From positions 1-64,000 of the forward strand of contig NZ_JAODWD010000002.1 of NCBI RefSeq assembly GCF_025345615.1: a DNA stretch of 64,000 bases. Reading direction: 5' to 3'. The number at the start of each line of letters is the position of its first letter. Position 1 is the stretch's first letter. Below are positions 48,222 through 58,430 of the stretch, in pieces. The translations under genes and the position numbers were made by a program. The notes beneath the pieces were generated by a model. It saw only the letters and a list, made by a program, of their open reading frames with translations, was not told the DNA's origin and did no database searches. Source of the DNA: Mycobacterium deserti (GTDB lineage Bacteria; Actinomycetota; Actinomycetes; Mycobacteriales; Mycobacteriaceae).

Positions 48222-49370
48222 TTAGCGAATGGAGCCAAGCCTGAGGGCCAACTTCGCGGTCAGCTCGCTTGCAATCTCGGAAGCTCTGGCGCCGAGCGTC
48301 GACGCTGGAACTGAGTCGTTGGGCTCTATGCGAAGCGATGAACTCGATGCCATTGTGTAGAGAAATTGTGCCGACGTGCGCCTCTCGATGTCCCCAGCCT
48401 GGCCTACCATCAGCATCGTGATGGGTTCGACTGAAACTGCGAGCGCCACTTCGCCTACGCCATGAAGCCCGGTGTTAGCGTGCAGTGACAGCGACGCAAT
48501 TAGGCGATTTTTGACGTCCTCCTCGTCAAAGACCGATCCGAGATTGCCGTACGGCAACGGCAGCCACGTGACTACGCGCCGGTCACGATACGCCGCGATT
48601 CCTTTAGCGCCGTGTCGGGTCTCGTTGCCCGGCGAGGACGCTTCGGCGCGGTCTTCGAAAGCACCGGATTGGACGGCTTCGTTCTGGTCGAACAGTCCGC
48701 CCTGGCGGCCGAGAATCGACAACGCGTCAGGTAGATCGCGTAGCACGCGTGCCTCTAAGTTCTGCTGATCCATCGGGATGCTGTGCAATTCGAGCGTCGA
48801 GCGCGAGTACTCAGAACGCGTACTGTCGGCCCGCCACTGCACAGCGATCGACTGATCGAGCGGCGTCCATAGCGGTCGCGACGCAGACGCCCGGGCCAGT
48901 TGCGAGGTAGGGAAGGCTGGTTCCACGGTACTTCCCGGAAATGACGGAGCGACCGCGGGTTTCGTGCGGCCGGGACTCAGCTGCGAGAGCAGACGCTTTC
49001 GCGCCGCCTCCTCATCAAGACCGACGAGATCACAGTAAATGATTTGGCCCAGTAAACCCTCGATGTCGCAAGGTGCCACTCGTACCGGAACGAGTTTGCG
49101 GCCCAGACCTTTCGGGTCTTGCGCGAACTTTGCCGCCCATTCCGGCACCGTAAATTCGGCATCTAGCTAGTCCTGCGACAACACCGCCAGGGTCCGTTCG
49201 CATTGCTTCGCCGCATTGTCCATCTCCACGACGAAGTTGCCGCCTGGCTTGAAGTCCCAATCTTGAACGACAGTCGTGTACCCCTCTGATTCGAGCACCC
49301 ACGCGATCCACTCAGCCCACGGCCGGTCTGCCTTGTTGTAGCTGATGAAGAAGTCCTTCGGGTACGCCAT
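48222..49370 (-). pseudogene. TIR-domain protein gene interrupted by one amber codon
   Basis: The frame is continuous from the ATG at 49370 to 48222 (382 codons) except for a TAG at 49167-49169. Before it, the TIR domain begins KDFFISYNKADRPWAEWIAW and ends LSQD. After it, LDAEFTVPEWAAKFAQDP continues the TIR domain. In relatives this position is LSQDYLDAEF, so TAC/TAT became TAG. A C-terminal domain of about 230 residues with no known family follows. It could be inactive, or the TAG may be an error. A homologous TIR fragment lies at 62907. Confidence 0.8.
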
Positions 49371-49807
49371 ATCCCGATTTTATTCAGCTGTGTAGGCAGA
49401 TCGGTCGTCAGCGGTCCACAAACGGCCCCGACGGATCACCGGCCCAAGACGCATCGTTGAATGCCTTCAAGCGCGGTCCGAAAGAAAGAGGTCGGCATAT
49501 AGCACCAGATGAAGCGGTCTCCTCCTCCCCGATCCGGCTGGTAGGTCGCACGTCATTGTGCGAAATCTTATGCTGAGTAGCGGCTGTCGTCCTGCCTATG
49601 TCTTGACGATGTGGACTCACCGCAGATGCTTACGCGCCTAGCAGAGTTCCGGAGCGAGGCCGCGTCCGCCGAAACTCACCCCCAGCCCGATCGAATGCCC
49701 CGGGATTGAGTATGCCGCTCGGCCCGTGTGTTATCGCTTTGGAACACAGTGTGATTCATCCGCGTGCGTAGGCAGAGTGTGTGACCGGTAGAACTGTCTT
49801 CAGCTGA
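49371..49807. other. Intergenic stretch
   Basis: No supported gene. It separates two minus-strand genes of the island. Confidence 0.4.
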
Positions 49808-50902
49808 TCAATCATCAGCTTCCTCATCATGCGGCTTGAGACGCTCGAGGCAGTCCTTGGCGCGACGGATCCATCCTGATTCTTCAGTCTTTAGTACACA
49901 CTTGGAAAATAACTCAATTGAGATTTCGCGTAGTTCGTCCGTACGGCAAGCATTTTCATTCTCGGCCAAGAGTCCGGATAGTCGGCGTCGGGCTCCAATT
50001 TCAGACAGGTCGAGGCCCGCGGCGGCACGGATAGCGGAAGCAACATCCAGTTCGAACAGCGAGGGAATCAGGCGTCGCGCCAGGCCCACATCGTCTGACT
50101 CGTTCGCCGAGCGAACGCAATCGTCGAGGAAAGCCGGATCAGGCGGCCGCTGACGATATAAGCCAGCGAGGTTGTCAACAGTCAGTCGCTGGATGCCCTG
50201 TTCGCGGCTGCTCAGCAGGGCCAGAACTGTGTCCACACTGGTTGTTTCGCGGTGAGCAAGCGCCTGGATGGCAAGCTTTCGCCACGCCTTTTCCTCAAAC
50301 TCGTCGACTGCGAGCTCTTCGGCGGCAACCAGATCTTGAGTCGTCAACTGCGCATGATCTTGCATCAGCATCGCCAAGGACTCCTTCCTGGCGCGGGCCG
50401 CCAGAGCGTCCAGTCCAAGAGCGAAGAGTTTCGCCGCTTCGCGCCGATATACCTCGACGAATGAATCCATGTTGAATGGCACGATGGTCAGCTGGCGAGA
50501 CATAGAGTCAATTTCCGATAGCGTCTGAACGAGGTTTCGTTTCCCGAGGTCCGAGATGGCGGCGTCAACGTCCACGTATCGTTTCAAGGTCAGGTATTCC
50601 TGATATGTGTCGTCCAAGCATAAGATTATGAACGGAATGCCAGAGCCCAGCGCTTGCTGAAGCTCGACCGTCCAAGTAATTTCGCCGTAATCGGCAAGAA
50701 TCGCAAATACGCATAGATCAGCACTATTAACCGTACTCTTCGAATTAGTGACCCAGCTTGCTGTCGCCTTGTTCTGATAGCTGATCTGACCTGAGAGGTA
50801 ATGCCACGGTTCGCCGCCGAGTTCGTTCGTCACACGCGCGAACTGCTTCTGTATGGATCGGGTGTCAGAGGCTCCGCAAAGCATTATCCGCAGCATTAAC
50901 AT
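49808..50902 (-). CDS. Putative TIR/SLOG-like sensor with helical-repeat tail
   Basis: The product has 364 residues. The first 140 form an alpha/beta domain: MLRIMLCGASDTRSIQ, then STVNSADLCVFAILADYGEI and ELQQALGSGIPFIILCLDD. This is the pattern of DUF4062/TIR-like domains that handle nucleotides. The rest is helical and HEAT-like (AWRKLAIQALAHRET, SREQGIQRLTVDNLAGL). It has no close neighbour partner. The ATG at 50902 is followed by a second at 50896. A role in signalling or cell-death defence is inferred from the domain type and the surroundings. Confidence 0.55.
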   Translation of the reverse strand: MLMLRIMLCGASDTRSIQKQFARVTNELGGEPWHYLSGQISYQNKATASWVTNSKSTVNSADLCVFAILADYGEITWTVELQQALGSGIPFIILCLDDTYQEYLTLKRYVDVDAAISDLGKRNLVQTLSEIDSMSRQLTIVPFNMDSFVEVYRREAAKLFALGLDALAARARKESLAMLMQDHAQLTTQDLVAAEELAVDEFEEKAWRKLAIQALAHRETTSVDTVLALLSSREQGIQRLTVDNLAGLYRQRPPDPAFLDDCVRSANESDDVGLARRLIPSLFELDVASAIRAAAGLDLSEIGARRRLSGLLAENENACRTDELREISIELFSKCVLKTEESGWIRRAKDCLERLKPHDEEADD

Positions 50903-51394
50903 AGCGTCTCACGATCGGGCGCCGATACCGCTCCGATTCTTCATCCACTCTTAGGGATAGGTCTGGGGTCTGGACAGCTGATCACCCAGTCACCCGGTAG
51001 ATTCGTCTAGGGCCAAGCGTGCGCGGCGGCCAGGATTCAGGGTCGACCGGCGGTGTGCTGACCGCTGATTCATGCGGCGAAGCCAACTCGCGAATTGACG
51101 AATTACCAAAGAGTACAACAGGACTCAGACAGATGTCGTAGCTGCACAAATGCTCCGAGCCGCGAATACGCGACCTACCGATCCGATCCGAAGACCCTCC
51201 CCCCGGGTTGAGCGCAGATAGGCGGGGACCAGCGATTGAGTCTGTGGACTCGAGCCATCGAGTGGTGAGGACGGTCGGCGGGCACATGGGCGCTGGTCTT
51301 GCGCAATGAACTCGGCTCGTCTGCTCGTCTGCTGGTCTTGAGGCTTCTCATGTTCGTGACCGCCGACTGTGATGAGTCGCGCTACCGTTGATCC
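50903..51394. other. Divergent intergenic region
   Basis: About 490 bp without a supported gene, between a minus-strand and a plus-strand defence unit. It should hold both promoters. Confidence 0.45.
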
Positions 51395-52567
51395 ATGACA
51401 GCAGCGAGGTCCCAGCCCGACGGACACGTATTTCTGTCCTATCCGCAGCAGATGCGGGCGCAAGCGGAGGTGCTTCGGGATCGACTCGACGCACATGGCG
51501 TCACCGCACTGTCATCGGCCTGGATTCAGCCCGGGGCCGATTGGCAAAAGGCGATGGCGGAGTCCATCCGCGACGCAAGTCTGTGCGTGGTGCTCATCTC
51601 TGTTCACGATCCCGAGAATCGGGAGCAGCAGTTCGAGACCAGTCAGATTCTCGAGGCGGCATGGAGCGACCCGGAGCTGCGTGTGGCGGTCGTAGCACCA
51701 GCGGTGCGCGCCATTCCCTCAGCGCTGCGACACCAGCGCTTCGTGCAGTACTTCGCCAACGACGAGGTGGGCCTGGATTCCTGGACGTCGAACCCTCTGG
51801 TCGTCGAGCAATTCGTCGACAAGGTCCTTCTCTCCGCAGCAGATGCTGCCGACGACCGGGGACAGCCGCCTCCCGACGACGAAACGATCGATCAATGGCG
51901 AAACCGCCTCGTCCATGTCGGACGCGGCGACATACCCAAGGAACAGCGCACACAGGTGCTCGAGCAGTTGCGAAATGATCTGGAAGCAGCAAGTATCGGG
52001 CTCGGCGTCGCTGCCGCACAAGACCCACAACCCGTGCTAAATAGGGGTCTGCTAGCGGAGTCTCTCGGCGACCCTGACCTGGCCAGGTCGTTCTATACCC
52101 TGTTGAAGCCGACCGACTTCAGCGAAGCCCGCCCTCCTGCGGTCGAATCCGCAGATATCGAATACTCGCGGGCCTTGGCTTCCCTGGAAGTCAGCGAGTA
52201 CGACGAAGCGCTCGCTGGCTTCACTCGAGCAGCCGATTTGAACGCATCGCTTCGCGGGCCTGCGGATCCGCGGACGGTGGCGGCGGAGTACAACGCTGGG
52301 GTCGCTGCGGCACGGTCGGGAAAACAGGACGCTGCGGCTTCCCACTATGAACGCGCCCTCGATCGTGCACGCGAAGGGCTGGGCGATCACCACACGCAGA
52401 CCGCCGCCATCGCCAAGGACCTGGCACAGATCTACACAGCGAAAGGGCGAACCGCCGATGCCGTCTCGCTGCTTCAGCTGGCAGCCGAGGCATATCGACT
52501 GGTTGCTCCCGAAGACAGCCCGGAGTTCGCAGGCGTCATTGACCAGCTGCATCGATTGGGCGCATGA
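51395..52567 (+). CDS. TIR-TPR protein
   Basis: The product has 390 residues. A TIR domain (about 10-140) shows HVFLSYPQQMRAQAEVLRD, SSAWIQPGADWQKAMAESI and SLCVVLISVHDPE. A TPR array (about 210-380) follows, with ADIEYSRALASLEVSEYDEA, YNAGVAAARSGKQDA and AAIAKDLAQIYTAKGRTADA. TIR domains of this type cleave NAD or make nucleotide signals; TPRs bind partner proteins. The stop overlaps the next ATG (ATGA), so the two proteins are made together. It forms a two-gene unit with the FINCPFD protein. Confidence 0.8.
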   Translation: MTAARSQPDGHVFLSYPQQMRAQAEVLRDRLDAHGVTALSSAWIQPGADWQKAMAESIRDASLCVVLISVHDPENREQQFETSQILEAAWSDPELRVAVVAPAVRAIPSALRHQRFVQYFANDEVGLDSWTSNPLVVEQFVDKVLLSAADAADDRGQPPPDDETIDQWRNRLVHVGRGDIPKEQRTQVLEQLRNDLEAASIGLGVAAAQDPQPVLNRGLLAESLGDPDLARSFYTLLKPTDFSEARPPAVESADIEYSRALASLEVSEYDEALAGFTRAADLNASLRGPADPRTVAAEYNAGVAAARSGKQDAAASHYERALDRAREGLGDHHTQTAAIAKDLAQIYTAKGRTADAVSLLQLAAEAYRLVAPEDSPEFAGVIDQLHRLGA

Positions 52568-53163
52568 CAACACCGGAAGGTGTCTTCATCAACTGCCCGT
52601 TCGACGACGAACATCGCCTTGTCCACCATGCCATCGTCACTGCGGTCGTTGCCTGCGGATTCGAACCGCGCAGCGCGCTGGAGACAGGTTCCACGGCGCT
52701 GCCCCGAATGCAGCGCATCAGTCATGCATTGAGGTCGAGCCGGTACTCCGTTCACGACCTCAGCAGGGCGTTCGGCGACCCTAAGCGAAGCAATCTCGCG
52801 CGGTTGAACATGCCGTTCGAGCTCGGCATGGCGTTCTTCCATGCCGAGTCCGTTGGCGTCAGACATGATTGGCTTGGGTTGGTGCCCAGCAGTCACCCTC
52901 ACAGCGAGTTCATCAGCGACCTGTCCGGGTATGACTTAAAGAATTTCGACGGCACAGCCGAAGGCGTGATACCTCCTCTGTTGTCGTGGCTCGCCTCACG
53001 CGTCCCACCCCTGCCAACGGGACTTGACCCCACCGTGCTTGGTGATCTGTTGCCCGACGTGGACGCTGTCATCGCAGCCGAAAATCTCAAATGGGGCGGG
53101 CATCTACCGTGGATCAAGTTGGTCGGTGTCGTACGAGACCTGTTGGCGGCGAAGCTCATTTAG
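52564..53163 (+). CDS. FINCPFD-family protein, partner of the TIR-TPR protein
   Basis: The product has 199 residues. It shows VFINCPFDDEHRLVHHAIVT, CGFEPRSALETGS, then SRYSVHDLSRAF and MPFELGMAFF. This pattern belongs to a small alpha/beta domain often found beside defence genes, with a Rossmann/TIR-like appearance (a variant FINCPFD strand and a helix with FELG). Its activity is not established. It starts within the stop of the TIR-TPR gene, which argues for a stable complex or toxin/regulator pair. Confidence 0.6.
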   Translation: MTTPEGVFINCPFDDEHRLVHHAIVTAVVACGFEPRSALETGSTALPRMQRISHALRSSRYSVHDLSRAFGDPKRSNLARLNMPFELGMAFFHAESVGVRHDWLGLVPSSHPHSEFISDLSGYDLKNFDGTAEGVIPPLLSWLASRVPPLPTGLDPTVLGDLLPDVDAVIAAENLKWGGHLPWIKLVGVVRDLLAAKLI

Positions 53164-53378
53164 TGTGCGACCGCGGGCGTGGTGCGATGAGTCCGTGAAT
53201 GTGCCCGAAGCGCGTCGGCCGGCCAGGAACCGCGCTCGGGTAGCAGCGACGAGACAATCGTTGGGTCCCTGCGGTGGCTATTCCATCTTGAGATGGTCAC
53301 ACCCGAGCTATCTTGACCACACGCGCGACGGCTGAACTGCGGCACACTGCTTGCACGGGGCTCAGAATGGGGGAACAC

Positions 53379-54246
53379 ATGGAACCGGGCGATATGCCGA
53401 CCAATCAAACAGATGGCCGGATCGTCATCAGTTACCGACGCGACGACGCCGCGGGTTACGCAGGCCGTCTCGATGACGACTTGGGCGACTACTTCGGGGA
53501 CAACCAAGTTTTCCGTGATCTCGACCAGATTGACGCCGGTACCCAGTGGTTTGAGGTGATCAGTCGGGCCATCGAACGCGCCAGCGCCGTGATCGTTGTG
53601 ATCGGTCCGCAGTGGGCCGGGAACCCTCGTCTGAAACACGCCGACGACGTAGTCCGTCATGAAGTCGCGCAAGCACTCAGCAGGGGCAAGCCGGTGTTTC
53701 CGGTGTTGGTGGGAAACGCTCAGATGCCGAATACCGCGGTCTCCCACCGGAACTCGCCGAATTGACACGCAGAACGCGATCCAACTCAGCGGGGACCGCT
53801 GGCGCTTCGACGTCACTCGCCTGATCGACGCCCTGGCGCGGATCGGCATCATCCCGTCATCCCCAGAAGCGTTCGCAGACGTACCGACAGCTAGCAGACT
53901 CGAACGGCGCGGTACGTGGCTGTCCAACAACCCCTATGACGTCGTCTGCCAGCAGCTCCTCGACGCGCTGAACAGCAACAACATCCGCAGCTCAAACTGG
54001 CAGAACGGCGAGGCGGTGTTGGAGGGCGGAAACAGGACAAGAACGCGAATCATGGGCGGCCTCTGGGTCAAAGCTCCGATACTGCCCAGCACAGGACAGG
54101 TGCGCGTCATCAACGGTCCGAAGACCCGGATCGACGTGCTGCTACGGGAGAACCTGGGTGGAGTCTTTACGGGGATGGCGAACATTTATACGACATGGTT
54201 CGACCGATGCCTTGCCGACCTTCAGCGCGCAACACAGGGAAACTGA
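53379..54246 (+). pseudogene. Frameshifted TIR-domain protein gene
   Basis: The ATG at 53379 has GGGGGA just before it. The first frame (to about 53735) is a TIR domain: RIVISYRRDDAAGYAGRLDD, NQVFRDLDQIDAGTQWF and SAVIVVIGPQWAG. A middle piece LPPELAELT is in another frame, and the third (to 54246) reads NAIQLSGDRWRFDVTRLIDA, which normally follows the TIR domain. Two shifts lie near 53735 and 53765. The C-terminal 130 residues are a beta-rich domain I cannot name. Confidence 0.72.
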
Positions 54247-54285
54247 TCGTCATCGCCGTTGCCGGGCACCGTCCGCACGGCTGGC

Positions 54286-54903
54286 TCATCGGCCGGAGGC
54301 GGCCAGACTGTTGCAACTGATTTGGACTCTTGTTGACCTATCGCGAGTGTCGGCGAACTCAACCGGAGCACTGCGAATCGTTGACGGAGCCCGCTGCCCC
54401 GATCGATGAGATGGCGTCGCAGCGTTCTGCCGCTGTATGCGGTGTCGATCCAGTTGCGTAGCTCCGCTGGTGACGAGGGGGCGCGTAGTAGTGAGCGTAG
54501 CTGCACACCGCGCCGCTGAACAGGTTGTCCAGAAAGCGCTTCGGCAACCCTGGTGTGGTGCCGGCGACCGACGGAAGCTCAATGGCCAGCTGGCCGTTGG
54601 AGTCGGGTCGGAACGACGGCTGGAGTAGATCTCCCAATCGACGAATTCCTCGCCGAGATGCACGTGTCGATCGCGACGGTGTGGCGGTCGAATCACGCAG
54701 GTACTGGTGCGTGATGGTCTGCCGAAGGTATTGGACGTTCGTCGAATCGATGATGCCAGAGCCGTCTTCCTCGAGGCCGATTCCTCGGGAATGAACACAT
54801 CGGTGTGCGATTCGACGTAATCGACCACTTCCACCACGTCTCCGGCGTGATAGCTCACGAAAACTTTGTGCCCCATCGGATCGGTCCAGGTCGGACGACG
54901 CAA
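54286..54903 (-). pseudogene. ThsB-like TIR gene, broken copy 2
   Basis: The first frame (from 54870) reads [20 protein letters not shown], homologous to the start of the 42449 protein. Other frames carry VDWEIYSS and GQLAIELPSVAG, which match the later parts. At least two frameshifts separate them. It is a decayed member of the MTH538/DUF1863 TIR family. Confidence 0.65.
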
Positions 54904-54973
54904 CGCCTCGCAGGCCTACTCGTGACCGATGCCGGTCGGTGGATCGCCGCCTGTGTTCGCGAACCGCAGTTCG

Positions 54974-56929
54974 TCACCGGGGCGGTCCTCCCGCGGCTTG
55001 CTTCAGCGCCGCGACCGCTCGGTCGATCACTTCATCGCGATCCCCGCAGGCCCTCAGGAACTCCAGCTGATAGACCGCGCTGCCGATTTCGTCGGGCCGG
55101 CCGTTGCGGCCGGCATCGGCATACAGCCGGATGGCGTCAGATTCGGAGGCAGTCCCGAGCTCCAACGCTTCGTGCAGTGTCAACTCGGCCAAAGTCGCTG
55201 CTGCATAGAAGTTTCGGTCGTCTTCGGCGAGCGCCAGCCGCGCCAGGAATCGGCTGACAGTGAGAGCCTCATTGAACTCTCGAGCAAAGACGTCGTCTCG
55301 CGGCCGGCCGCTCCAGCGCAGGGCCATCACGACATTCACCCCGGTGTAGTACTCCGGATCAAGTTCGAAGCCCATCTGGTATCTCTGCGCCATCTCGGCG
55401 AACAAACTCTGTGTCACCATCTCGTCGACCGTGCCGCGTTGCTCTTCTATCTGCCGTTTGAGTAGACCGCCCCAGATACCGTAGGTCTCGGAGTCGCGGT
55501 AGCCGGCCGCCTCGGCATCGCGGAGGAACTGTTTGGCGGCTTCGTTCAGACTCTGCTTCTCGGCGGCGTCTTCGGTGCCCTCAGCGACTCGGCGGTAGGC
55601 CATGAGCGTCTTGTGCAGCCAGGTGCGGTGCAGCGGGTCCTGCGACTCGGGCTTGGCGAGTTCGAGCAGATTCATGGCGTCGAGGTAAGCGGCTTCGTTC
55701 ATCAAGCCGGCCGCCAATTCGATCCGGCATGCCCGACGCGCCGACTCAGTCATACCCTCCGCAGCGGCGACGTCGTCGGCAGCACGCAGCATCTTGGCCT
55801 CGTCTGCAGACTGTGTGGCCGTGGCTACCCGTTCGCGGATCGACTTCTGGTCGAGCCTGGCTTGCGGCAGAGCCGATCTCGCCTGGAAGGGCCGTTCGAA
55901 CATGCCGAGATCGAACCACTCATGGCACGGACTGTCGTTCTCCCCCGCGTCCAAGGCGGTTTGGATGACTCTGCGAAGATCCCGAATCGCATTCTCGGCA
56001 TCGGAGTCTGTAACGCTCTCGGTGCCGCGCGAGAACTTATGTGTGCGAATCAGATTGATGTCGAACGGAGGTGCGGCGCGTTTGAACGCGGCGTACTCCG
56101 GGTCGATCAGCACCGTGGACCGCGCGGCGAACACGTGACGAATACCGAGTTCGTAGGCGACGTTGAAGTTGATCGCCGACAGATCGCCGATGACCAGATC
56201 GGAGTTCGCGAGGTCCGAGAGCATCGCCGCGTGGATGATTCCGCTGTCGGTTTGCAGATCTGCTCTGGTCCAGTCGAGATCAAAATCTTCCAGCAGCGGA
56301 CGGTACACCCGGTGGAACGACGGGTCGCATTCGACGAATTTGTTGGCGCGTGGATCCTTCTTCTTCCCGTAGGGCATCACCACGAAGGCTCGTTTGGCCG
56401 CGCTGGGGACGGGATCGAGGTCGATGGCGAGCAGTCCGCGCTCGGTGGCGCGCTGCATCAGGTCGTCAGTCGCCGTCGGTGAGGTCGGAATCGCCTTGGG
56501 TCGAACGGTGAGGATCCAGATCCGCTCGTCGGCTTGACGTGCCAAGGCTTCCGCCCTATCAAGCAGAGCGATGTTGTACTGCTTGTCAGCATCGGCGTCG
56601 GCGGGCTCAAGGTCCGCGTGGCCGACGTCGACTCCGGGGGTAGAGAGTATCCGATCGTAATGGTCGACCCACGGCTCACCGGCGGGTTCGACTCGCGCGC
56701 CTTTGAAAGTCTGCGTCTCGAACGGAAGCAACCACTCGACGACGTCGTCTGTCCCACGCTCTTCCAGAGCAGCCCGAGCGAACAGGATGTCCGCACCGGC
56801 GCTGAGGGAGCCGAGGAAAGCCTTGGGTTTCAGTGACTGAAACAGTCCACGGATGCGGTCGAGGAGATGATCGGCGGCCTGCTCATCCAACTCCGCATCC
56901 ACTTCGCAGCCGCGGTAAACGATGATCAT
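54974..56929 (-). CDS. SLOG / TIR-like / TRAFs-binding (DUF4071-type) TPR protein
   Basis: The product has 651 residues. Residues 1-150 look like a SLOG (nucleotide-binding Rossmann) domain: AFLGSLSAGADILFARAALE, VEWLLPF and DKQYNIALLDRAEALA. Residues about 180-330 form a TIR-like/nucleotide-binding domain: RAFVVMPYGKKKDP, SDLVIGDLSAINFNVAYELG and IRHVF. The rest is helical repeats of the TRAFs-binding/DUF4071 type (LHRTWLHKTLMAYRRV, DSETYGIWGGLLKRQIE). AGGAGG precedes the ATG. It is 117 bp downstream of the patatin gene, and is last in the minus-strand series. It would sense a nucleotide signal or regulate the lipase; this is inference. Confidence 0.72.
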   Translation of the reverse strand: MIIVYRGCEVDAELDEQAADHLLDRIRGLFQSLKPKAFLGSLSAGADILFARAALEERGTDDVVEWLLPFETQTFKGARVEPAGEPWVDHYDRILSTPGVDVGHADLEPADADADKQYNIALLDRAEALARQADERIWILTVRPKAIPTSPTATDDLMQRATERGLLAIDLDPVPSAAKRAFVVMPYGKKKDPRANKFVECDPSFHRVYRPLLEDFDLDWTRADLQTDSGIIHAAMLSDLANSDLVIGDLSAINFNVAYELGIRHVFAARSTVLIDPEYAAFKRAAPPFDINLIRTHKFSRGTESVTDSDAENAIRDLRRVIQTALDAGENDSPCHEWFDLGMFERPFQARSALPQARLDQKSIRERVATATQSADEAKMLRAADDVAAAEGMTESARRACRIELAAGLMNEAAYLDAMNLLELAKPESQDPLHRTWLHKTLMAYRRVAEGTEDAAEKQSLNEAAKQFLRDAEAAGYRDSETYGIWGGLLKRQIEEQRGTVDEMVTQSLFAEMAQRYQMGFELDPEYYTGVNVVMALRWSGRPRDDVFAREFNEALTVSRFLARLALAEDDRNFYAAATLAELTLHEALELGTASESDAIRLYADAGRNGRPDEIGSAVYQLEFLRACGDRDEVIDRAVAALKQAAGGPPR

Positions 56930-57046
56930 CCCTGGGTCCTCCTGTGTCGCTTCATTATTGCGTCACGCGTGGGCGACGTCTCATCGGGTATCACTCGCGT
57001 CGGCGACGATGGCGCGCCGCGCCGCGTTGCGCCCCGACAGGATCCG

Positions 57047-58177
57047 TCAAAGAAATCCGTTGAAGTGGGCGGCGTCGACGTCGCGTTCGGCAACCCGTTG
57101 ACCGATCTGCGCGAGCTCGTTGATGTGAGTGACAGAGTCCATCTTCTGGACGTCCTGCGGCCGAATCCGCGGAAGGCCGAGTTCGGTGAGACCGTCGGCG
57201 CTGAGATCGGCGTTGTAGCGCACGTAGGTGAATAGGCGTTCGTCGAGTACGCCCGGAGAGTACTCGTCGTCGGCGCGGTCGATGAGGTCGCCGATCTCCC
57301 TGTCGATTCCGCCGCCGTGGCGACACCGACCGAACGCCCGGCACAACAGGTCCTGTTCGATGAGGGCAGCCGACATCAAAGCCGCCGGAATTGACGCCGC
57401 GTTGTAGAGCAGATTCATATCGCCCGGCTGCAGAGTGTCGTCTTCCTTGGCCGCGGTACCGGTACCCACCGATACCAGCAGCATCTTGTCTTCACCGGTC
57501 TGCCACCTGAGCCGGTATGCGCCCAGGGTCGCCATCAGAAACAACTGGAAGGCGGGGTTGTTGTACATCGTAACGCCGCCGTCGACGAAGACACGCTCCT
57601 TCTCGCCTAGCTTGATCTTCTCTGGCGGGAAGTAGGTCGGGGCGGCCGTGCTGGCGCGGACCAGCTGCCACAGCGGCAGATTGAGGTTACAGTCCGCGCG
57701 TGTGGGATCGTTGTATTTGGCGCGGGGATTGTTGCTCAGCGGCCACGGCGAGTCGGTTGTCGCGTTGCGAAGTACGACCATCAGCAGTGTCTTGAGGGTC
57801 TCGTCACCGAAGGTCGTCTGCTTATCGTAGGTGGTCTGCATCAGCTGCTGTAGGCGGTCGCTGTCGAACTTGTAGCGGTAACGCTTCAAGATGGAAGCCT
57901 TGTCGAACATCTCTTCGCCGTGATCGTGATAGATGGTGCGAATCTCCGAGACCGACATGCCGCGCGCCAGTCCGGCGGCGATGATCGCGCCGGTGCTGGT
58001 GCCGCCGATGTAATCGAAGTAATCGCCCAGAACCATGTCGCCGTTGTGGCACTCGGTGCGCACGATGTCTTCAACGGCGGCAAGGATTTCCAGTGTGAGC
58101 ACCCCGCGGATGCCGCCGCCGTCTAGCGCAAGCATTTTTCGCGGAGCGACGCCGTCGAGTCGGTCGCGGTACCCCAT
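57047..58177 (-). CDS. Patatin-like phospholipase
   Basis: The product has 376 residues. It has the oxyanion-hole motif GGGIRG at residues 20-25, the nucleophile GTSTG with Ser61, and the catalytic Asp in VFVDGGVTMYNNPA near residue 199. This is the CapV/patatin type used as a membrane-degrading effector in CBASS and related systems. GGGGGA precedes the ATG. Upstream on the same strand is an LSDAT/SLOG gene and downstream a SLOG/TIR-like gene. A membrane-attack effector triggered by a nucleotide signal is the likely role here. Confidence 0.9.
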   Translation of the reverse strand: MGYRDRLDGVAPRKMLALDGGGIRGVLTLEILAAVEDIVRTECHNGDMVLGDYFDYIGGTSTGAIIAAGLARGMSVSEIRTIYHDHGEEMFDKASILKRYRYKFDSDRLQQLMQTTYDKQTTFGDETLKTLLMVVLRNATTDSPWPLSNNPRAKYNDPTRADCNLNLPLWQLVRASTAAPTYFPPEKIKLGEKERVFVDGGVTMYNNPAFQLFLMATLGAYRLRWQTGEDKMLLVSVGTGTAAKEDDTLQPGDMNLLYNAASIPAALMSAALIEQDLLCRAFGRCRHGGGIDREIGDLIDRADDEYSPGVLDERLFTYVRYNADLSADGLTELGLPRIRPQDVQKMDSVTHINELAQIGQRVAERDVDAAHFNGFL

Positions 58178-58430
58178 GGAAGTCCCCCTTTTGGAACGGG
58201 CGCCGGACAGATGCTATCCGCGGCCGATGGTGGCTGCGTCGTGTTTGCTCGAACAGGCGCACGCGACCGAAGATGGCTGCCCAGCGCGTCGGCATTTTCT
58301 GCCCTATCGTCGTCGCCGCATCGGAGGCGCCGGCAGAGTAGTGCACTACGCAATTGGTGACGCTTGCCGCTGATCGACGGATTCGCGCACCCGCTGCTGA
58401 CGCACGCCTTGCCCTGCGCAGGCGTGGCAG

